Shown in pieces: positions 9,705 through 19,921 of a stretch of DNA of 64,000 nt. Source of the stretch: Ignatzschineria ureiclastica (GTDB lineage Bacteria; Pseudomonadota; Gammaproteobacteria; Cardiobacteriales; Wohlfahrtiimonadaceae); the NCBI RefSeq assembly GCF_003121845.1, contig NZ_QEWQ01000003.1:250501-314500 (forward strand). The letters run 5' to 3'. Positions within the stretch are counted from its first letter, which is position 1, and each line of letters starts with the position of its first letter. The translations under genes were made by a program, and so were the position numbers. The notes beneath the pieces were generated by a model, which did not search any database, was not told the DNA's origin, and worked only from the letters and a program-made list of their open reading frames with translations.

Positions 9705-11708
9705 ATGTTTGGACGATTAACTCTCGATAGTATTCCATGGAGCCATCCTATTCCGCTTGCGGCATTTGGCTTCATTATTCTTGTGGTACTCGCTGTCCTA
9801 GCCACTATCACCTTTACCCGACGTTGGAAATGGCTTTGGACGAATTGGCTAACCACTACGGATCATAAACGAATCGGTATTATCTACATTATTGTGGCCA
9901 TTATTATGCTACTTCGTGGATTCTCAGATGCGATTATGATGCGCTCCCAGATGGCACTTGCCTCAACAGGAGATCGTATCGGCTACTTACCACCAGAGCA
10001 CTATGATCAGATCTTCTCTGCCCATGGTGTGATCATGATCTTCTTTATGGCGATGCCCTTTATTATTGGTCTGATGAATGTGGTGATTCCACTGCAATTA
10101 GGTCGCCGCGATGTTGCATTCCCCGTCTTAAATGCGGTCAGTGTTTGGCTCACTGTTGCAGGGGCGATTCTCATTAACCTCTCACTTGGAATTGGGGAAT
10201 TTGCCAAAACAGGTTGGGTTGCCTACGCGCCTCTCTCTGAAAGTCTCTATAGCCCGAGTGTTGGAGTCGACTACTATATTTGGAGTATTCAGATATCAGG
10301 ACTCGGAACAACCCTGGCAGCACTCAATATGTTTGTGACGATTCTTCGAGTCCGAGCGCCCGGGATGAAGATGTTTCAGATGCCACTCTTCACTTGGGCA
10401 AGCTTCTGTACCTCAATCCTTATTCTCGCGACCTTCCCTATCCTAACAGCAACAATGTTACTCTTAGGTTTAGATCGAATTTTAGGCTTTGAGATCTTTA
10501 CCAATAGCTTAGGGGGCGGCAGTCAGATGATGTATGTTAACCTCATCTGGGCTTGGGGGCATCCTGAAGTCTATATTCTCATTCTCCCTGTATTTGGTAT
10601 CTTCTCTGAAGTGGTTTCCACCTTTAGTCGAAAGTATCTCTTTGGTTATAAAGCATTGGTGTGGGCGATTATTGCTATCCTCTTTATGTCCTTAACGGTT
10701 TGGTTACATCACTTCTTTACGATGGGTGCAGGTGTGAGCGTCAATACTTTCTTCGGGATTACGACGATGCTCATTGCGATTCCGACAGGGGTAAAAGTCT
10801 TTAACTGGCTCTTTACGATCTATCGTGGTGAAGTTGTCATGGAACCACCGATGCTCTGGGCCGTTGGCTTTCTAGTGCTCTTTGTACTAGGGGGAATGAC
10901 CGGCGTTATGCTCGCGATTCCCGGTGTGAACTACTCTGTTCATAATACGATGTTTGTCGTGGCACATTTCCATAATACGATTATTGGCGGCGTGGTCTTT
11001 GGAGTGATGGCGGGTTATAACTACTGGTTCCCAAAAGCCTTTGGTTTTAAACTTAATCGTAGTTGGGGAATTGCCTCCTTCTATCTCTGGTTCTTTGGTT
11101 TCCTCTTTGCCTTTATTCCACTCTATATTTTAGGGTTTGATGGAATGCCCCGTCGTATTAGCCAAAATATCGATTATCGTTATGGACCGATGTTAGTCAT
11201 TGCCCTCTTTGGTGCCATTATGATTCTCTTCGGCATTATTACAATGCTCGTTCAACTCTTTGTGAGTATTCATCAACGGGAAGCTCTTAAAGATGAGACA
11301 GGCGATCCTTGGAATGGTCGAACGCTCGAATGGTCGATTCCTTCCCCACCACCTGTCTATAACTTTGCAGTCATTCCAAAAGTCGATGCTATTGATACCT
11401 TCTGGGAAGAGAAGCAACAAGGTACTGCTTATAGCAAAGATCGACAGTATGAAGATATCTATGTGCCGAAACATACAGCCCTTGGCTTTGTCTCTGGCGG
11501 TGTATTAGCAGGATTAACCGCTTTCTGCTTAGTTTGGAGTATCTGGTGGCTTGCGATTATCTTCTTTGCCGCAGCGATTATCTTCTGGATTATTGAAAGC
11601 TTCAGAGAGCATGAAGAGGTTTTAATCCCGAAAGAAGAAGTTGAAAAAGCTGATCAAGCCTTTTTACAACAGGTCGAACAATATCAATTAGCACAAGGAG
11701 AGCACTAA
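9705..11708 (+). CDS. cyoB: cytochrome bo3 ubiquinol oxidase subunit I
   Basis: Catalytic subunit carrying low-spin heme b and the heme o3-CuB site where O2 is reduced. Visible ligand regions: [11 protein letters not shown] (low-spin heme His), the CuB His and cross-linked Tyr in [13 protein letters not shown], the paired CuB His in HHFFTMG, and the two axial heme His in VVAHFHNTI. At 667 residues with about 15 transmembrane helices it matches the family. AAAAGGA ribosome site. Its TAA overlaps the ATG of cyoC by one base, so the two are translationally coupled. Confidence 0.98.
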   Translation: MFGRLTLDSIPWSHPIPLAAFGFIILVVLAVLATITFTRRWKWLWTNWLTTTDHKRIGIIYIIVAIIMLLRGFSDAIMMRSQMALASTGDRIGYLPPEHYDQIFSAHGVIMIFFMAMPFIIGLMNVVIPLQLGRRDVAFPVLNAVSVWLTVAGAILINLSLGIGEFAKTGWVAYAPLSESLYSPSVGVDYYIWSIQISGLGTTLAALNMFVTILRVRAPGMKMFQMPLFTWASFCTSILILATFPILTATMLLLGLDRILGFEIFTNSLGGGSQMMYVNLIWAWGHPEVYILILPVFGIFSEVVSTFSRKYLFGYKALVWAIIAILFMSLTVWLHHFFTMGAGVSVNTFFGITTMLIAIPTGVKVFNWLFTIYRGEVVMEPPMLWAVGFLVLFVLGGMTGVMLAIPGVNYSVHNTMFVVAHFHNTIIGGVVFGVMAGYNYWFPKAFGFKLNRSWGIASFYLWFFGFLFAFIPLYILGFDGMPRRISQNIDYRYGPMLVIALFGAIMILFGIITMLVQLFVSIHQREALKDETGDPWNGRTLEWSIPSPPPVYNFAVIPKVDAIDTFWEEKQQGTAYSKDRQYEDIYVPKHTALGFVSGGVLAGLTAFCLVWSIWWLAIIFFAAAIIFWIIESFREHEEVLIPKEEVEKADQAFLQQVEQYQLAQGEH

Positions 11709-12319
11709 TGACAACAACGACATTAGAACACTCTGATATCAAGCTCCTTCAAGAGAAAGAGAGTGCCAATAATAAGGTTTTTGGATTCTGGATCTACATT
11801 ATGGCCGACTCCATTATCTTCGGAACTTTCTTCGCAGTATTTGTGGTACTGATTCGAAATACGATGGATGGACATACACCACAAACGCTCTTTGATCTTG
11901 GTAATGCCTTTGCAGAAACAATTGCGCTTTTAACCAGTAGCTTAACTTGTGGTTTGGCAATGTTAGCACTCAAAAAAGGCTATGTTCAACGCGCAATTTG
12001 GCTCTTAATCGTGACCTTTATCTTTGGCGGTATCTTCCTAACCTTAGAGGTCAAAGAATTTATTGGATTTATTGATATTGGTGCAACGCCGCAAAGTAGT
12101 GGATTTCTCTCAGGCTTTTTCTCATTAGTCGGCCTTCATGGCGCGCATCTATCGATTGGTATGGTTTGGATGTTAGTCATGATGTTTCAATTAGCTTTCA
12201 AAGGCTCGACACTTGAAACAAGAACTCGTCTGAAGCTCTTTAGTCTATTTTGGCATTTCCTAGATATTATCTGGATCTGTATCTTCTCAATCGTCTATTT
12301 AATGGGGGTATCGCTATGA
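11708..12319 (+). CDS. cyoC: cytochrome bo3 ubiquinol oxidase subunit III
   Basis: Five-helix membrane subunit of the bo3 oxidase; 203 residues, as usual for CyoC. Visible features are FGFWIYIMADSIIFGTFF at helix 1, VGLHGAHLSIGMVWML and the FWHFLDIIWI helix near the C-terminus. An AAGGAG ribosome site lies inside the end of cyoB. Its TGA overlaps the cyoD start (ATGA). Confidence 0.97.
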   Translation: MTTTTLEHSDIKLLQEKESANNKVFGFWIYIMADSIIFGTFFAVFVVLIRNTMDGHTPQTLFDLGNAFAETIALLTSSLTCGLAMLALKKGYVQRAIWLLIVTFIFGGIFLTLEVKEFIGFIDIGATPQSSGFLSGFFSLVGLHGAHLSIGMVWMLVMMFQLAFKGSTLETRTRLKLFSLFWHFLDIIWICIFSIVYLMGVSL

Positions 12320-12702
12320 GTATCAATAATATCGATCAAGCAGATCTTCAGCCAAAAATCGATCGAGATGATATGGACCTTAAAGCGCATAAACACGAGC
12401 TTTGGGATTACCTTATCGGTTATGGGTTCTCGATTATCTTAACCCTGATCTCATTTGCGGTCGTGGTCTACCTTAGACATATTGCTTCTATTGGTGTTAT
12501 TGCTTCAATTCTAGCCGTATGCGCTGTAACACAAGTCTTTGTACAACTTGTCTATTTCTTACATATCAAACGTAATGAAAATGGTGGTTGGAACTTAGCA
12601 GCCCTCCTCTTTACCGCAGTAATTCTACTGATGGTTATTGGTGGATCGGGTTGGGTCATGTATTACTTACATATGAATATGATGCCGGAATTACCGATCT
12701 AA
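12316..12702 (+). CDS. cyoD: cytochrome bo3 ubiquinol oxidase subunit IV
   Basis: Small three-helix subunit (128 residues) thought to aid assembly of the CuB centre. The frame opens further upstream, but I chose the ATG at 12316 because it forms the ATGA overlap with the cyoC stop and gives the normal family length. Helices lie about 32-55, 58-80 and 92-115, with QLVYFLHIKR between the last two. Confidence 0.95.
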   Translation: MSINNIDQADLQPKIDRDDMDLKAHKHELWDYLIGYGFSIILTLISFAVVVYLRHIASIGVIASILAVCAVTQVFVQLVYFLHIKRNENGGWNLAALLFTAVILLMVIGGSGWVMYYLHMNMMPELPI

Positions 12703-12740
12703 TAAGAATCATCACTATTTCATTCTATAACAGGCCTAGC

Positions 12741-12780
12741 AATCCCCTTAAAGTTTGCACAATACCTTAAGGGGATTTTC
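12741..12780 (+). terminator. hairpin between cyoD and cyoE
   Basis: AATCCCCTTAA pairs perfectly with TTAAGGGGATT around a 15-base loop, followed by TTCCTATC. The T-tract is weak, so this may reduce rather than stop read-through into cyoE, or stabilise the cyoABCD message. Confidence 0.6.
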
Positions 12781-12818
12781 CTATCTTTCACTGATCGTCC
12801 TTTGGAGTGGTACTTGTT

Positions 12819-13700
12819 GTGGCAAAACCCATGATGCAACCTTACTTAAAATTGATAAAACATGGCATTATTCTTGGGAATCTTGTCCCCGTTATTGCCG
12901 GATTCTGTTTAGGATTATCATTCACTCATACAAGTGATGTAGCACTGCTACTTTGGACACTGCTCGGCTTAAGTTTGGTGATCGCTTCTGCCACGATTAT
13001 CAACAATATTATTGATCGAGATATTGATCAAAAGATGACTCGCACCCAAAATCGCCCGCTCATTAATGGTGATATCAAACTTTCTCAAGCCACTATTTTA
13101 GCCATTTTAAGTGGTTTATTCGGATTTATCATACTCTATTATAAGGTAAATCTGATAGCGGGTAATTTAGCCCTCATTGGCTTTATCGATTATGTATTGC
13201 TCTACTCTCTTATCTTCAAGCGCCATTCACCTTATAGCATTTTAATTGGCAGTATCTCGGGCGCAATCCCCCCTTTAGTGGGGTATGTTGCCGTTTCAAG
13301 TCAACTTGATTTCACAATGCTCTATCTATTTGTCATCTTCTCCTCATGGCAAGTGATTCACTCCTATGCCATTGCGCTCTATCGCCGAGAGGATTATCAA
13401 AAAGCGAATATTCCGATGCCACCGCTTTTGATGACTCGTAATCGGGTCCAACAACAGATGCTAGGCTATACGTTTATCATGTTCGTGGCTGTATTGTTGC
13501 TCATCTTTACTAATTTTTATTTTATTATTCCGCAAATAGGGGCAATCATTATTATGGTTTATTGGCTAGGTAGCATTATTGCCCCGATTCGCCGCTCAAC
13601 AGAAGGTTGGGGTAGAGAGCAATTTTTGAATTCTCTTTGGGTCATTATGGCGCTCTGCTTCTTCAGTATGATTGACCGAGGAATGCTCTTTTGGCTTTAA
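12819..13700 (+). CDS. cyoE: protoheme IX farnesyltransferase (heme O synthase)
   Basis: Transfers a farnesyl group to heme B to make the heme O used by the bo3 oxidase. It is a UbiA-type polyprenyltransferase with about nine helices. The first Asp-rich motif is NNIIDRDIDQKMTRTQNRP; the later conserved segment is SYAIALYRREDYQKANIPM. The start is uncertain. GTG at 12819 has TTTGGAG 11 bases upstream; GTG at 12807 overlaps that site; ATG codons at 12831 and 12834 match the E. coli N-terminus but lack a ribosome site. 293 residues from the chosen start. Separated from cyoD by a hairpin. Confidence 0.93.
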   Translation: MAKPMMQPYLKLIKHGIILGNLVPVIAGFCLGLSFTHTSDVALLLWTLLGLSLVIASATIINNIIDRDIDQKMTRTQNRPLINGDIKLSQATILAILSGLFGFIILYYKVNLIAGNLALIGFIDYVLLYSLIFKRHSPYSILIGSISGAIPPLVGYVAVSSQLDFTMLYLFVIFSSWQVIHSYAIALYRREDYQKANIPMPPLLMTRNRVQQQMLGYTFIMFVAVLLLIFTNFYFIIPQIGAIIIMVYWLGSIIAPIRRSTEGWGREQFLNSLWVIMALCFFSMIDRGMLFWL

Positions 13701-13723
13701 GCGAGTCTTCTAATTAGATTGTT

Positions 13724-13755
13724 AATAGTAAGATCGTTACAAGAAAGTTCATTAT
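13724..13755 (+). repeat. dispersed MITE-like element, copy D (end fragment)
   Basis: About 30 bases beginning AATAGTAAGATCG resemble the left terminal repeat of the family; the rest of the element is absent or unrecognisable. It lies 23 bases after the cyoE stop. Confidence 0.45.
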
Positions 13756-13989
13756 AAAAGCAACAAGCTATCCTACTGATGCTTTCACTCACCACTGCTC
13801 TAAATGGTCCATTCATCATCTCTCTATCTACCAAGGAATATTCTTATTCATTTCTTATTCACTTCTCCTTCATCTTGAATTCTCCATAATGGATATGATT
13901 TTGTGCTAGGATAAAATCGTGCTTTGAATACATTTAAATAGACAAAGGCACTTATAAAATCGAAACACAATAATAAAAGAGGAGAGAGT

Positions 13990-14751
13990 ATGAATATCTT
14001 CATTACCGGTGCATCATCGGGCTTTGGGCTAGAGGCATCCCGTCTATTTATCGAGCATGGTCATACCGTCATTGGTCTTGCTCGCCGGCATGATCGTTTA
14101 ATGGCATTAAAAACAGAACTAGGGGACAATTTCTACCCTTTGACTGCAGATATGCAAGATTTAGCATCGATTAAACAAGGAGTTGAGAATCTCCCCGAAC
14201 CATTTGACCAGATCGATGTCCTAATCAATAATGCGGGTTTAGCACTCAATCTCTCCCCTGCTTTTGAGGCAGATTTTGCCGATTGGCAAACGATGATCGA
14301 CGTGAATATCCGCGGCTTAAGCTATATTACTCACCTAATCCTACCGCAGATGGTGGAACGTAATGATGGCTACATTATTAATGTCAGCTCTACCGCCGGC
14401 ACTTATCCTTACTATGGCTCAAATATCTATGGCCCTACAAAAGCCTTTATCACCAGTTTTTCACTTAACTTACGGGCAGATTTAGTCGGGAAAAATATTC
14501 GAGTTACCAATGTAGAACCGGGGCTTTGTGGCGAAACGGAGTTTTCTAATGTCCGCTTTAAAGGCGATGATGCGAAAGCCGAAGCCGTTTATGCCGATGT
14601 CGATGCCGTTACCGGAAAAGAGATTGCAGATATTCTCTACTGGCTCACGACACAACCTAAGCATCTCAATGTGAACCGTATTGAAATTATGCCGACAATG
14701 CAAACCTTTGCGGGCTTGAAAGTCGTAAAACAATCTGAATCGTCCTCATAA
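13990..14751 (+). CDS. ydfG: short-chain dehydrogenase, YdfG type
   Basis: NADP-dependent 3-hydroxy acid (serine/malonic semialdehyde) dehydrogenase family, cytosolic. Visible are the cofactor loop TGASSGFGLEASRLF, NNAG, the catalytic Ser in INVSSTAG and the Tyr/Lys pair in YGPTKAF. The segment GETEFSNVRFKGDDAKAE is typical of YdfG proteins. 253 residues; strong GGAGAGAG ribosome site. Its own transcription unit; the reaction is inferred from family resemblance, and exact substrate is not shown. Confidence 0.88.
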   Translation: MNIFITGASSGFGLEASRLFIEHGHTVIGLARRHDRLMALKTELGDNFYPLTADMQDLASIKQGVENLPEPFDQIDVLINNAGLALNLSPAFEADFADWQTMIDVNIRGLSYITHLILPQMVERNDGYIINVSSTAGTYPYYGSNIYGPTKAFITSFSLNLRADLVGKNIRVTNVEPGLCGETEFSNVRFKGDDAKAEAVYADVDAVTGKEIADILYWLTTQPKHLNVNRIEIMPTMQTFAGLKVVKQSESSS

Positions 14752-14844
14752 TAGGCAATACATCATACTAATGCGATCGTGCAGTTTTGAAGTGTTGATG
14801 CTTTCAATCGTGCATACTTTTTATACCTCTATCGGCTATTCACC

Positions 14845-15837
14845 ATGACACAGACTATAAAACCTGCATCATACGATGCAGTCACGGATTCTACCCCTTT
14901 ATCCTTTCCCATTATTGACCTCCATTGCGATGCGTTGATGAAGCTCTCTGAAGCTAAGGGCAAGCTCTCTTTTACCGATGGAGAATCTCTCGATATTAAT
15001 CTCAAAAAATTAAAAATAGGCAATGTAAAACTACAAGCCTTTGCCATCTTCGTTTATCCTTCGATGCCATCAAACAATCAATTTCAAGAAGTATTAGATC
15101 AAATTCATTATTTCTATACAGAAGTTTTAGCTAAACATCCTGAAATGAAACTCATCCGAAAATGGTCTGAGTTAAGCGAATTAAAAGAAGGTGAGATTGG
15201 CGCAATTTTAACACTTGAAGGTGTTGATCCCATTGGTAATGATCTCCACAAATTGACCATCCTCTATCAATTAGGGGTTCGCTCTATTGGGCTGACTTGG
15301 AATAGTGGTAATCTAGCTGCCGATGGCGTTGCTGAGGCTCGAGGTGCTGGCTTAAGTCGCTTTGGAAAACAGATCGTTGAATGGTGTAATCATCATCAAG
15401 TATTTGTCGATGTCTCCCACCTACATCCATCCGGATTTTGGGATGTTATGAAATTAGCCCAATATCCTATTGCAAGTCACTCCAATAGTAAGGTCATTTG
15501 TAACCATCGCAGAAATTTAGATGATGCACAAATTAAGGCGATGATTGAACGAAACGCCATGATCCATATTGTCTTCTGTCCTGCTTTTGTGAAAGAGGGC
15601 GGGAAAGCGACTATTGCTAATCTTATTCAACATATTGATCACATTGTGACCTTAGGCGGACAAAAAAATATCGGTTTAGGTTCTGATTTTGATGGCATTG
15701 AATCAAAAGTTGAGCAGCTAGAAGATGCATCTATGTACAATAATCTTATTGCCGCGCTGCAACAACGTTATAGTAATACCGAAATTGCAGACTTCACCCA
15801 CCGGAACTTTGAAAACTACTGTTTACGCATTCAATAA
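14845..15837 (+). CDS. membrane-dipeptidase family (peptidase M19)
   Basis: Zinc dipeptidase of the renal-dipeptidase type, with a TIM-barrel fold. Metal-binding segments are DLHCDALMKL (HxD), the bridging Glu in LTLEGVDPIG, DVSHLHPSG with ASHSNSK (two His), and the Asp in GLGSDFDG. 330 residues. There is no signal peptide, so it is probably cytosolic. No good ribosome site precedes the ATG, and no other in-frame ATG precedes the HxD motif. Substrate (dipeptides, possibly with D-residues) is inferred from the family. Confidence 0.88.
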   Translation: MTQTIKPASYDAVTDSTPLSFPIIDLHCDALMKLSEAKGKLSFTDGESLDINLKKLKIGNVKLQAFAIFVYPSMPSNNQFQEVLDQIHYFYTEVLAKHPEMKLIRKWSELSELKEGEIGAILTLEGVDPIGNDLHKLTILYQLGVRSIGLTWNSGNLAADGVAEARGAGLSRFGKQIVEWCNHHQVFVDVSHLHPSGFWDVMKLAQYPIASHSNSKVICNHRRNLDDAQIKAMIERNAMIHIVFCPAFVKEGGKATIANLIQHIDHIVTLGGQKNIGLGSDFDGIESKVEQLEDASMYNNLIAALQQRYSNTEIADFTHRNFENYCLRIQ

Positions 15838-15860
15838 AATAATTCTTTATCACAATAATA

Positions 15861-15893
15861 AAAACCGTTTTATCCTCTATATAAAACGGTTTT
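15861..15893. terminator. bidirectional terminator between convergent genes
   Basis: AAAACCGTTTTAT pairs perfectly with ATAAAACGGTTTT around a 7-base loop. A/T runs on both sides let it serve both the dipeptidase gene (+) and the outer-membrane protein gene (-). Confidence 0.8.
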
Positions 15894-15928
15894 ACGCCAT
15901 CTATCAGCTAGACAAACTCATCTCATGC

Positions 15929-16750
15929 TTATTTTTCAGCATGATCTTCAATGATTTGACGATATTCTTTAAAACTCACTAGCCCTTCCCGACCTTGATT
16001 TGCACGCTCAAAACTCTCTTTGAGCTCAGGTGTAACATGATCCGCATAGATATTTTCTTGATGATCGAACTCATCTTCCGTGTAGAGCTCGCCAAGCATA
16101 TAACGAACGCCTAATGTGAATTCTGTCGATGAAATTTTTGATTTAAGCTTTTGATTCTGTTTTCCGAATCGGCTCATACCTGTATCAGCTTTTCCCATAT
16201 CAACATATCTAACACCTAGATCAATATAGGTATTCTCTATAGGTTTAAACGAAATACCCGCACCTAACGACCAAGCAAAATTCCCTTTTGTACTTGTATT
16301 AAAAGTATAAGCCTCACTATTTTGATAGCCAGATGACTTCAAACGCGCATATCCTATACCTGCAGTTGCATACACATCAATGGTTTCATTCACAGGATAA
16401 GAGAGGTAACCATTCAGCATTACTCGCTGTCCTTTCACATTATGGTAATTGAAGTCTTTGCCCCGTGAAGAACTATACTCAACTTTCTTTGGAAGTACAT
16501 ACTCCACACCTATGCGGAAAAGATCATTAAATTGATAACCAAGCCCTAAAGATCCCGTCAAAAAGCTTTTACTATCTTTGTGAATATTAAAAGCACCCGA
16601 GTTAGGTTGTAAAGAATCATCTAGATCTTTTGCTTTCTGCTTTGCGCTGATCATGTCAGCATTGACATAAAATCCCTTTGTGATACCAGTCTCCGCGCTA
16701 GAAACTGCCCCCAATAGTAGCGTTGTGGCTAATAAGGCCCGGATTTTCAT
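15929..16750 (-). CDS. outer-membrane beta-barrel protein with EF-hand-like tail
   Basis: 273 residues with a signal peptide (1-19, cleavage near VSSAE). Residues ~25-218 alternate polar and hydrophobic segments with aromatic girdles (GSLGLGYQFND, YATAGIGYARL, WSLGAGISFKP, FTLGVRYML), the pattern of an 8-stranded OmpW/OmpA-like barrel. Barrels of this type normally end at the last strand; here ~55 residues follow. They contain NQGREGLVSFKE (251-262), which fits a 12-residue EF-hand loop (N at 1, G at 3, E at 5, G at 6, V at 8, S at 9, E at 12), flanked by helices. Specific function not recognised; calcium binding is inference. It has its own promoter region and ends at the shared terminator. 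Confidence 0.78.
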   Translation of the reverse strand: MKIRALLATTLLLGAVSSAETGITKGFYVNADMISAKQKAKDLDDSLQPNSGAFNIHKDSKSFLTGSLGLGYQFNDLFRIGVEYVLPKKVEYSSSRGKDFNYHNVKGQRVMLNGYLSYPVNETIDVYATAGIGYARLKSSGYQNSEAYTFNTSTKGNFAWSLGAGISFKPIENTYIDLGVRYVDMGKADTGMSRFGKQNQKLKSKISSTEFTLGVRYMLGELYTEDEFDHQENIYADHVTPELKESFERANQGREGLVSFKEYRQIIEDHAEK

Positions 16751-16903
16751 GATTACCTTTCCTGTATAAAATTGTTGATCGCTATTATAAACTGAATATT
16801 CTTGATATTGTAATACTATTCATTTGCACTAATTTGATTAATTTATAAAAATTATCAATCAATCGCAATATTGTCTATTTTTAATCAACTATTGTAAAGT
16901 AAG

Positions 16904-17977
16904 CTACACTGCTTTTACAAAATATACTCGAGAAGCAATATGAGTCAAGATAGTATAAGGAATCGTGCCCGCCCAATTGGCGACTACTTCAATAGGTAAA
17001 TTGTCTCCAAAGATTTCGACAGATGATGACCAATACTCACGAGGTATATTGCGTAAATCAATCATCATCATATCCATCGCAGGTCGCCCAATAATCGGCG
17101 CTTTAAATGCCCCCACTAAAACATAAGCATCTTCACTAATTTCTCGGGGATAGCCATCAGCATAACCACAAGCAATCACCCCTATTGGCATCGTTTCTGG
17201 TGCAATAAATTTTGCACCATAACCCACACTCTCCCCTACTCGAATCTCCATAGAATGGATAATTTTAGACTCCAAACGAAGTAAAGGTTGAAGCCCAAAG
17301 TCCGCACCTACGGTATGATCAATGGGTGACACGCCATAGAGTGCAATTCCCATACGGACCAGATCATAATGAGTATGGGAGGCGGTTAAAATTGCTGCTG
17401 AGTTTGCTAATGAGAGGGGATATCCAAGAGTTTCTAATGGCTTCATATTTGCAATCTGCTGTAAGAATAGCGGGGAATCCCGTTCATCAGATGTTGCAAA
17501 ATGGGTCATTAAAGTGATTTTTTGAATATTGGGAAGCGCTGTCAACTCTGCTAAAACACTTTCAACTAATTCAGGCTTAAAGCCTAAGCGATGCATACCG
17601 GTATCGACTTTTACAAAGACTTCTATCGGCATTGAAAACGTTGTCGCCTTAAGCATCTCTAACTGATGCAAATTACCAATTGTGATCCAATAACCCGCTT
17701 GCGCTGCCGAGGCATATTCTGCTTGAGAAAAGAGCCCCTCTAATAATAGAATCGGCAATTGACAACCTAATGCCCGAATAGCATCGGCTTCTTCTCGCAT
17801 CGCAACAGCTAAACAATCAACCGATTGAGATAAGATAGGTAATAGATTCTCTACCCGATGACCATACGCATTCGCTTTCACAACTGCACAATGACGACTC
17901 TCAGGGGATTTAGACTTCAAAACAGCAATATTATTACGTAGCGCAGTTTCAGAGAAGTATGCAATTAGCGGTCTCAT
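16904..17977 (-). CDS. alr: alanine racemase
   Basis: PLP enzyme that interconverts L- and D-alanine for peptidoglycan. The PLP lysine is K34 in AVVKANAYGH; the catalytic Tyr is in VGYGAKF. It has the TIM-barrel N-domain and the C-terminal beta domain (RPAMDMMMIDL). 357 residues, normal length. The gene lies 153 bases downstream of the outer-membrane protein gene's start and is read in the same direction. Confidence 0.96.
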   Translation of the reverse strand: MRPLIAYFSETALRNNIAVLKSKSPESRHCAVVKANAYGHRVENLLPILSQSVDCLAVAMREEADAIRALGCQLPILLLEGLFSQAEYASAAQAGYWITIGNLHQLEMLKATTFSMPIEVFVKVDTGMHRLGFKPELVESVLAELTALPNIQKITLMTHFATSDERDSPLFLQQIANMKPLETLGYPLSLANSAAILTASHTHYDLVRMGIALYGVSPIDHTVGADFGLQPLLRLESKIIHSMEIRVGESVGYGAKFIAPETMPIGVIACGYADGYPREISEDAYVLVGAFKAPIIGRPAMDMMMIDLRNIPREYWSSSVEIFGDNLPIEVVANWAGTIPYTILTHIASRVYFVKAV

Positions 17978-18117
17978 AATTACCTATCTATTTTATCTTA
18001 TCGGTCAACTCCATTGACATAGAGAGTAGCCATGATAAATAACATTCAAGGATTATTAAAATCGATCAGAAATCGGAGATCTTATATCACAAATCCCAAC
18101 TGAGAGTTCATAGCACT

Positions 18118-18777
18118 CTATGCATCCTGAAATAAGATACCACCATTTGCTTTCTGTAGTGCAATAAATTGTGCTGTCCAATCCCCTGCGATGATTTGTA
18201 AAATCGCATGATGCGTTAATAATTTATTGCTAAGCGCCTGTAATTTTGGGAAATCCGTCAATAAATCTTCAGCGCCTAATGAGAGAAGTACATCTTGACG
18301 AATAAAAAACGGTGCTAAAACAACATCTACCGCCGTCATACTTTCACCACTGAAGTAGGTACGGCCACAGCGTGCCTCAAGGATCGCTAATTTGTCATAC
18401 ATGACCGCCATTTGAGCCTCAACCTCTTCCATACTCTTTGCTCGCATACAGAGATGCTGAGGACCATAGAGCTCACCTGCAACGCCCGCCCAAGCCCGTT
18501 GAAGAGCTCGCTTAGCCGGTAATTTAGCATAGATAGAAGGGACTTTATGGAGCTCTTCTACATACTCAACAATCGCCATAGATTCAAAAAGTACTTCTCC
18601 TGTTGTGACTTTCATCACCGGTACTTTTCCAAGCGGAGACCATTCTTGAAACCACTCAGGAAGATCCGCATGAGGATCAAGCCAAATTGATTCAAAATCA
18701 ATTGCTTTCTCATTTAAAGTAATTAAAACTCTTTGCACATAAGGACAAAATGGATAACCCACAACTTGATAACTCAT
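18118..18777 (-). CDS. glutathione S-transferase family protein
   Basis: 219 residues with a thioredoxin-like N-domain (GYPFCPYVQRVLI with a CPYV motif at the position used by omega/beta-type GSTs, VPVMKV, and the glutathione-binding ESMAIVEYVEEL) and an all-helical C-domain. The catalytic residue is probably the Cys of CPYV. Substrate unknown; a role in thiol or electrophile detoxification is family-level inference. Stands alone on the minus strand. Confidence 0.85.
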   Translation of the reverse strand: MSYQVVGYPFCPYVQRVLITLNEKAIDFESIWLDPHADLPEWFQEWSPLGKVPVMKVTTGEVLFESMAIVEYVEELHKVPSIYAKLPAKRALQRAWAGVAGELYGPQHLCMRAKSMEEVEAQMAVMYDKLAILEARCGRTYFSGESMTAVDVVLAPFFIRQDVLLSLGAEDLLTDFPKLQALSNKLLTHHAILQIIAGDWTAQFIALQKANGGILFQDA

Positions 18778-19021
18778 ACATTCTCCACTAACGATCGTTG
18801 TCGAATAACTCTAATTAAAATAAACCGCAAAGATAGGTAAATAGCTTCATTTAGTCTATCATATTAAGTTCTCAATAAGGCCGATTATACAAACTTCTAT
18901 TACATTTCCAATAGATCTATTTAAAAATATTGACCTTACATGCATTTAACTTAGGTATATTTATATTTTATCCATACCTATATCACATTCATTGATGACA
19001 GATTTACTACGGAGGTGTTTC

Positions 19022-19762
19022 ATGTCAATTTCCCTAAGTCGATTACGCGTTGAGGGCCAAGATGCGGCCACATTTTTACAAGGGCAAATTACAGCGGATA
19101 TTCACCATCTTAACTTTATTGTGCCTTGCCAAACTGATGAGCGAACCACCGGACTTGCCGCGCTCTGTAATCGCCAAGGACGAGTCATTACCCTCTTTTG
19201 GATAATCAAAACAGATAATGGCTTTCATTTGCTTTTGCCCGCAGCGCTTGCTGAAAAAGTCGCACAATATCTCAAAATTTTTATTTTCAGAGCAAAAGTG
19301 ACTCTAACTATTGAAGATGTCACAGAATCAGATCTTACAACCTTACCCTCTGAACTGATCATTCCTTGGATTACAGAGGGTAATAGTGAAGCTTATGTAC
19401 CACAGATGTTAAGCCTTGATATTCTCGGAGCTATTAGCTTTAAAAAAGGGTGTTATACCGGCCAAGAGATCGTTGCACGTATGCAATATCTTGGAAAACA
19501 CAAGCGTCGATTAGCATTGATTGAAGTCTCATCACAAGATGCGCTCGCAATCAACGGAAAGCTGATCACAACCGCAGAGAAAGATGCCGGAGAGATTGTC
19601 TATTTTGAGGGGAACAAGGCGCTTGTTGTCCTTAGACTTTCTGAGCGGAATGAACCACTCACTTTAATGGATCATCTAGAGGTGTCAGTAACATTACGCC
19701 ATATATGGCATGATGAAAATGAAACAGATACTCTTGACAGTAATGATGAAAGTAGCGAGTAG
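19022..19762 (+). CDS. ygfZ: folate-binding iron-sulfur cluster protein YgfZ
   Basis: Tetrahydrofolate-binding protein of the GcvT-like family that supports assembly or repair of Fe-S enzymes such as MiaB. The diagnostic motif KGCYTGQEIVARMQYLG is intact, including the essential Cys. I chose the ATG at 19022 because a strong GGAGGTG site lies just upstream (19011-19017); an in-frame ATG at 18992 has none and would overlap the ribosome site. 246 residues, short relative to E. coli (326), with an acidic C-terminal tail. Confidence 0.9.
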   Translation: MSISLSRLRVEGQDAATFLQGQITADIHHLNFIVPCQTDERTTGLAALCNRQGRVITLFWIIKTDNGFHLLLPAALAEKVAQYLKIFIFRAKVTLTIEDVTESDLTTLPSELIIPWITEGNSEAYVPQMLSLDILGAISFKKGCYTGQEIVARMQYLGKHKRRLALIEVSSQDALAINGKLITTAEKDAGEIVYFEGNKALVVLRLSERNEPLTLMDHLEVSVTLRHIWHDENETDTLDSNDESSE

Positions 19763-19921
19763 AGTAGTGATGATGGAAATCATCATGAAGGCAGTAAAGT
19801 GTAGAATAACTGGCCAACAAAATAGTATGAAATTATTTGCATCAAGTCATATCAAGATGATGTAGATTACGCTAGAGTATTAACTAGTTTACCTATAGTC
19901 TTAGGAAGGAGAGAGTCAATT

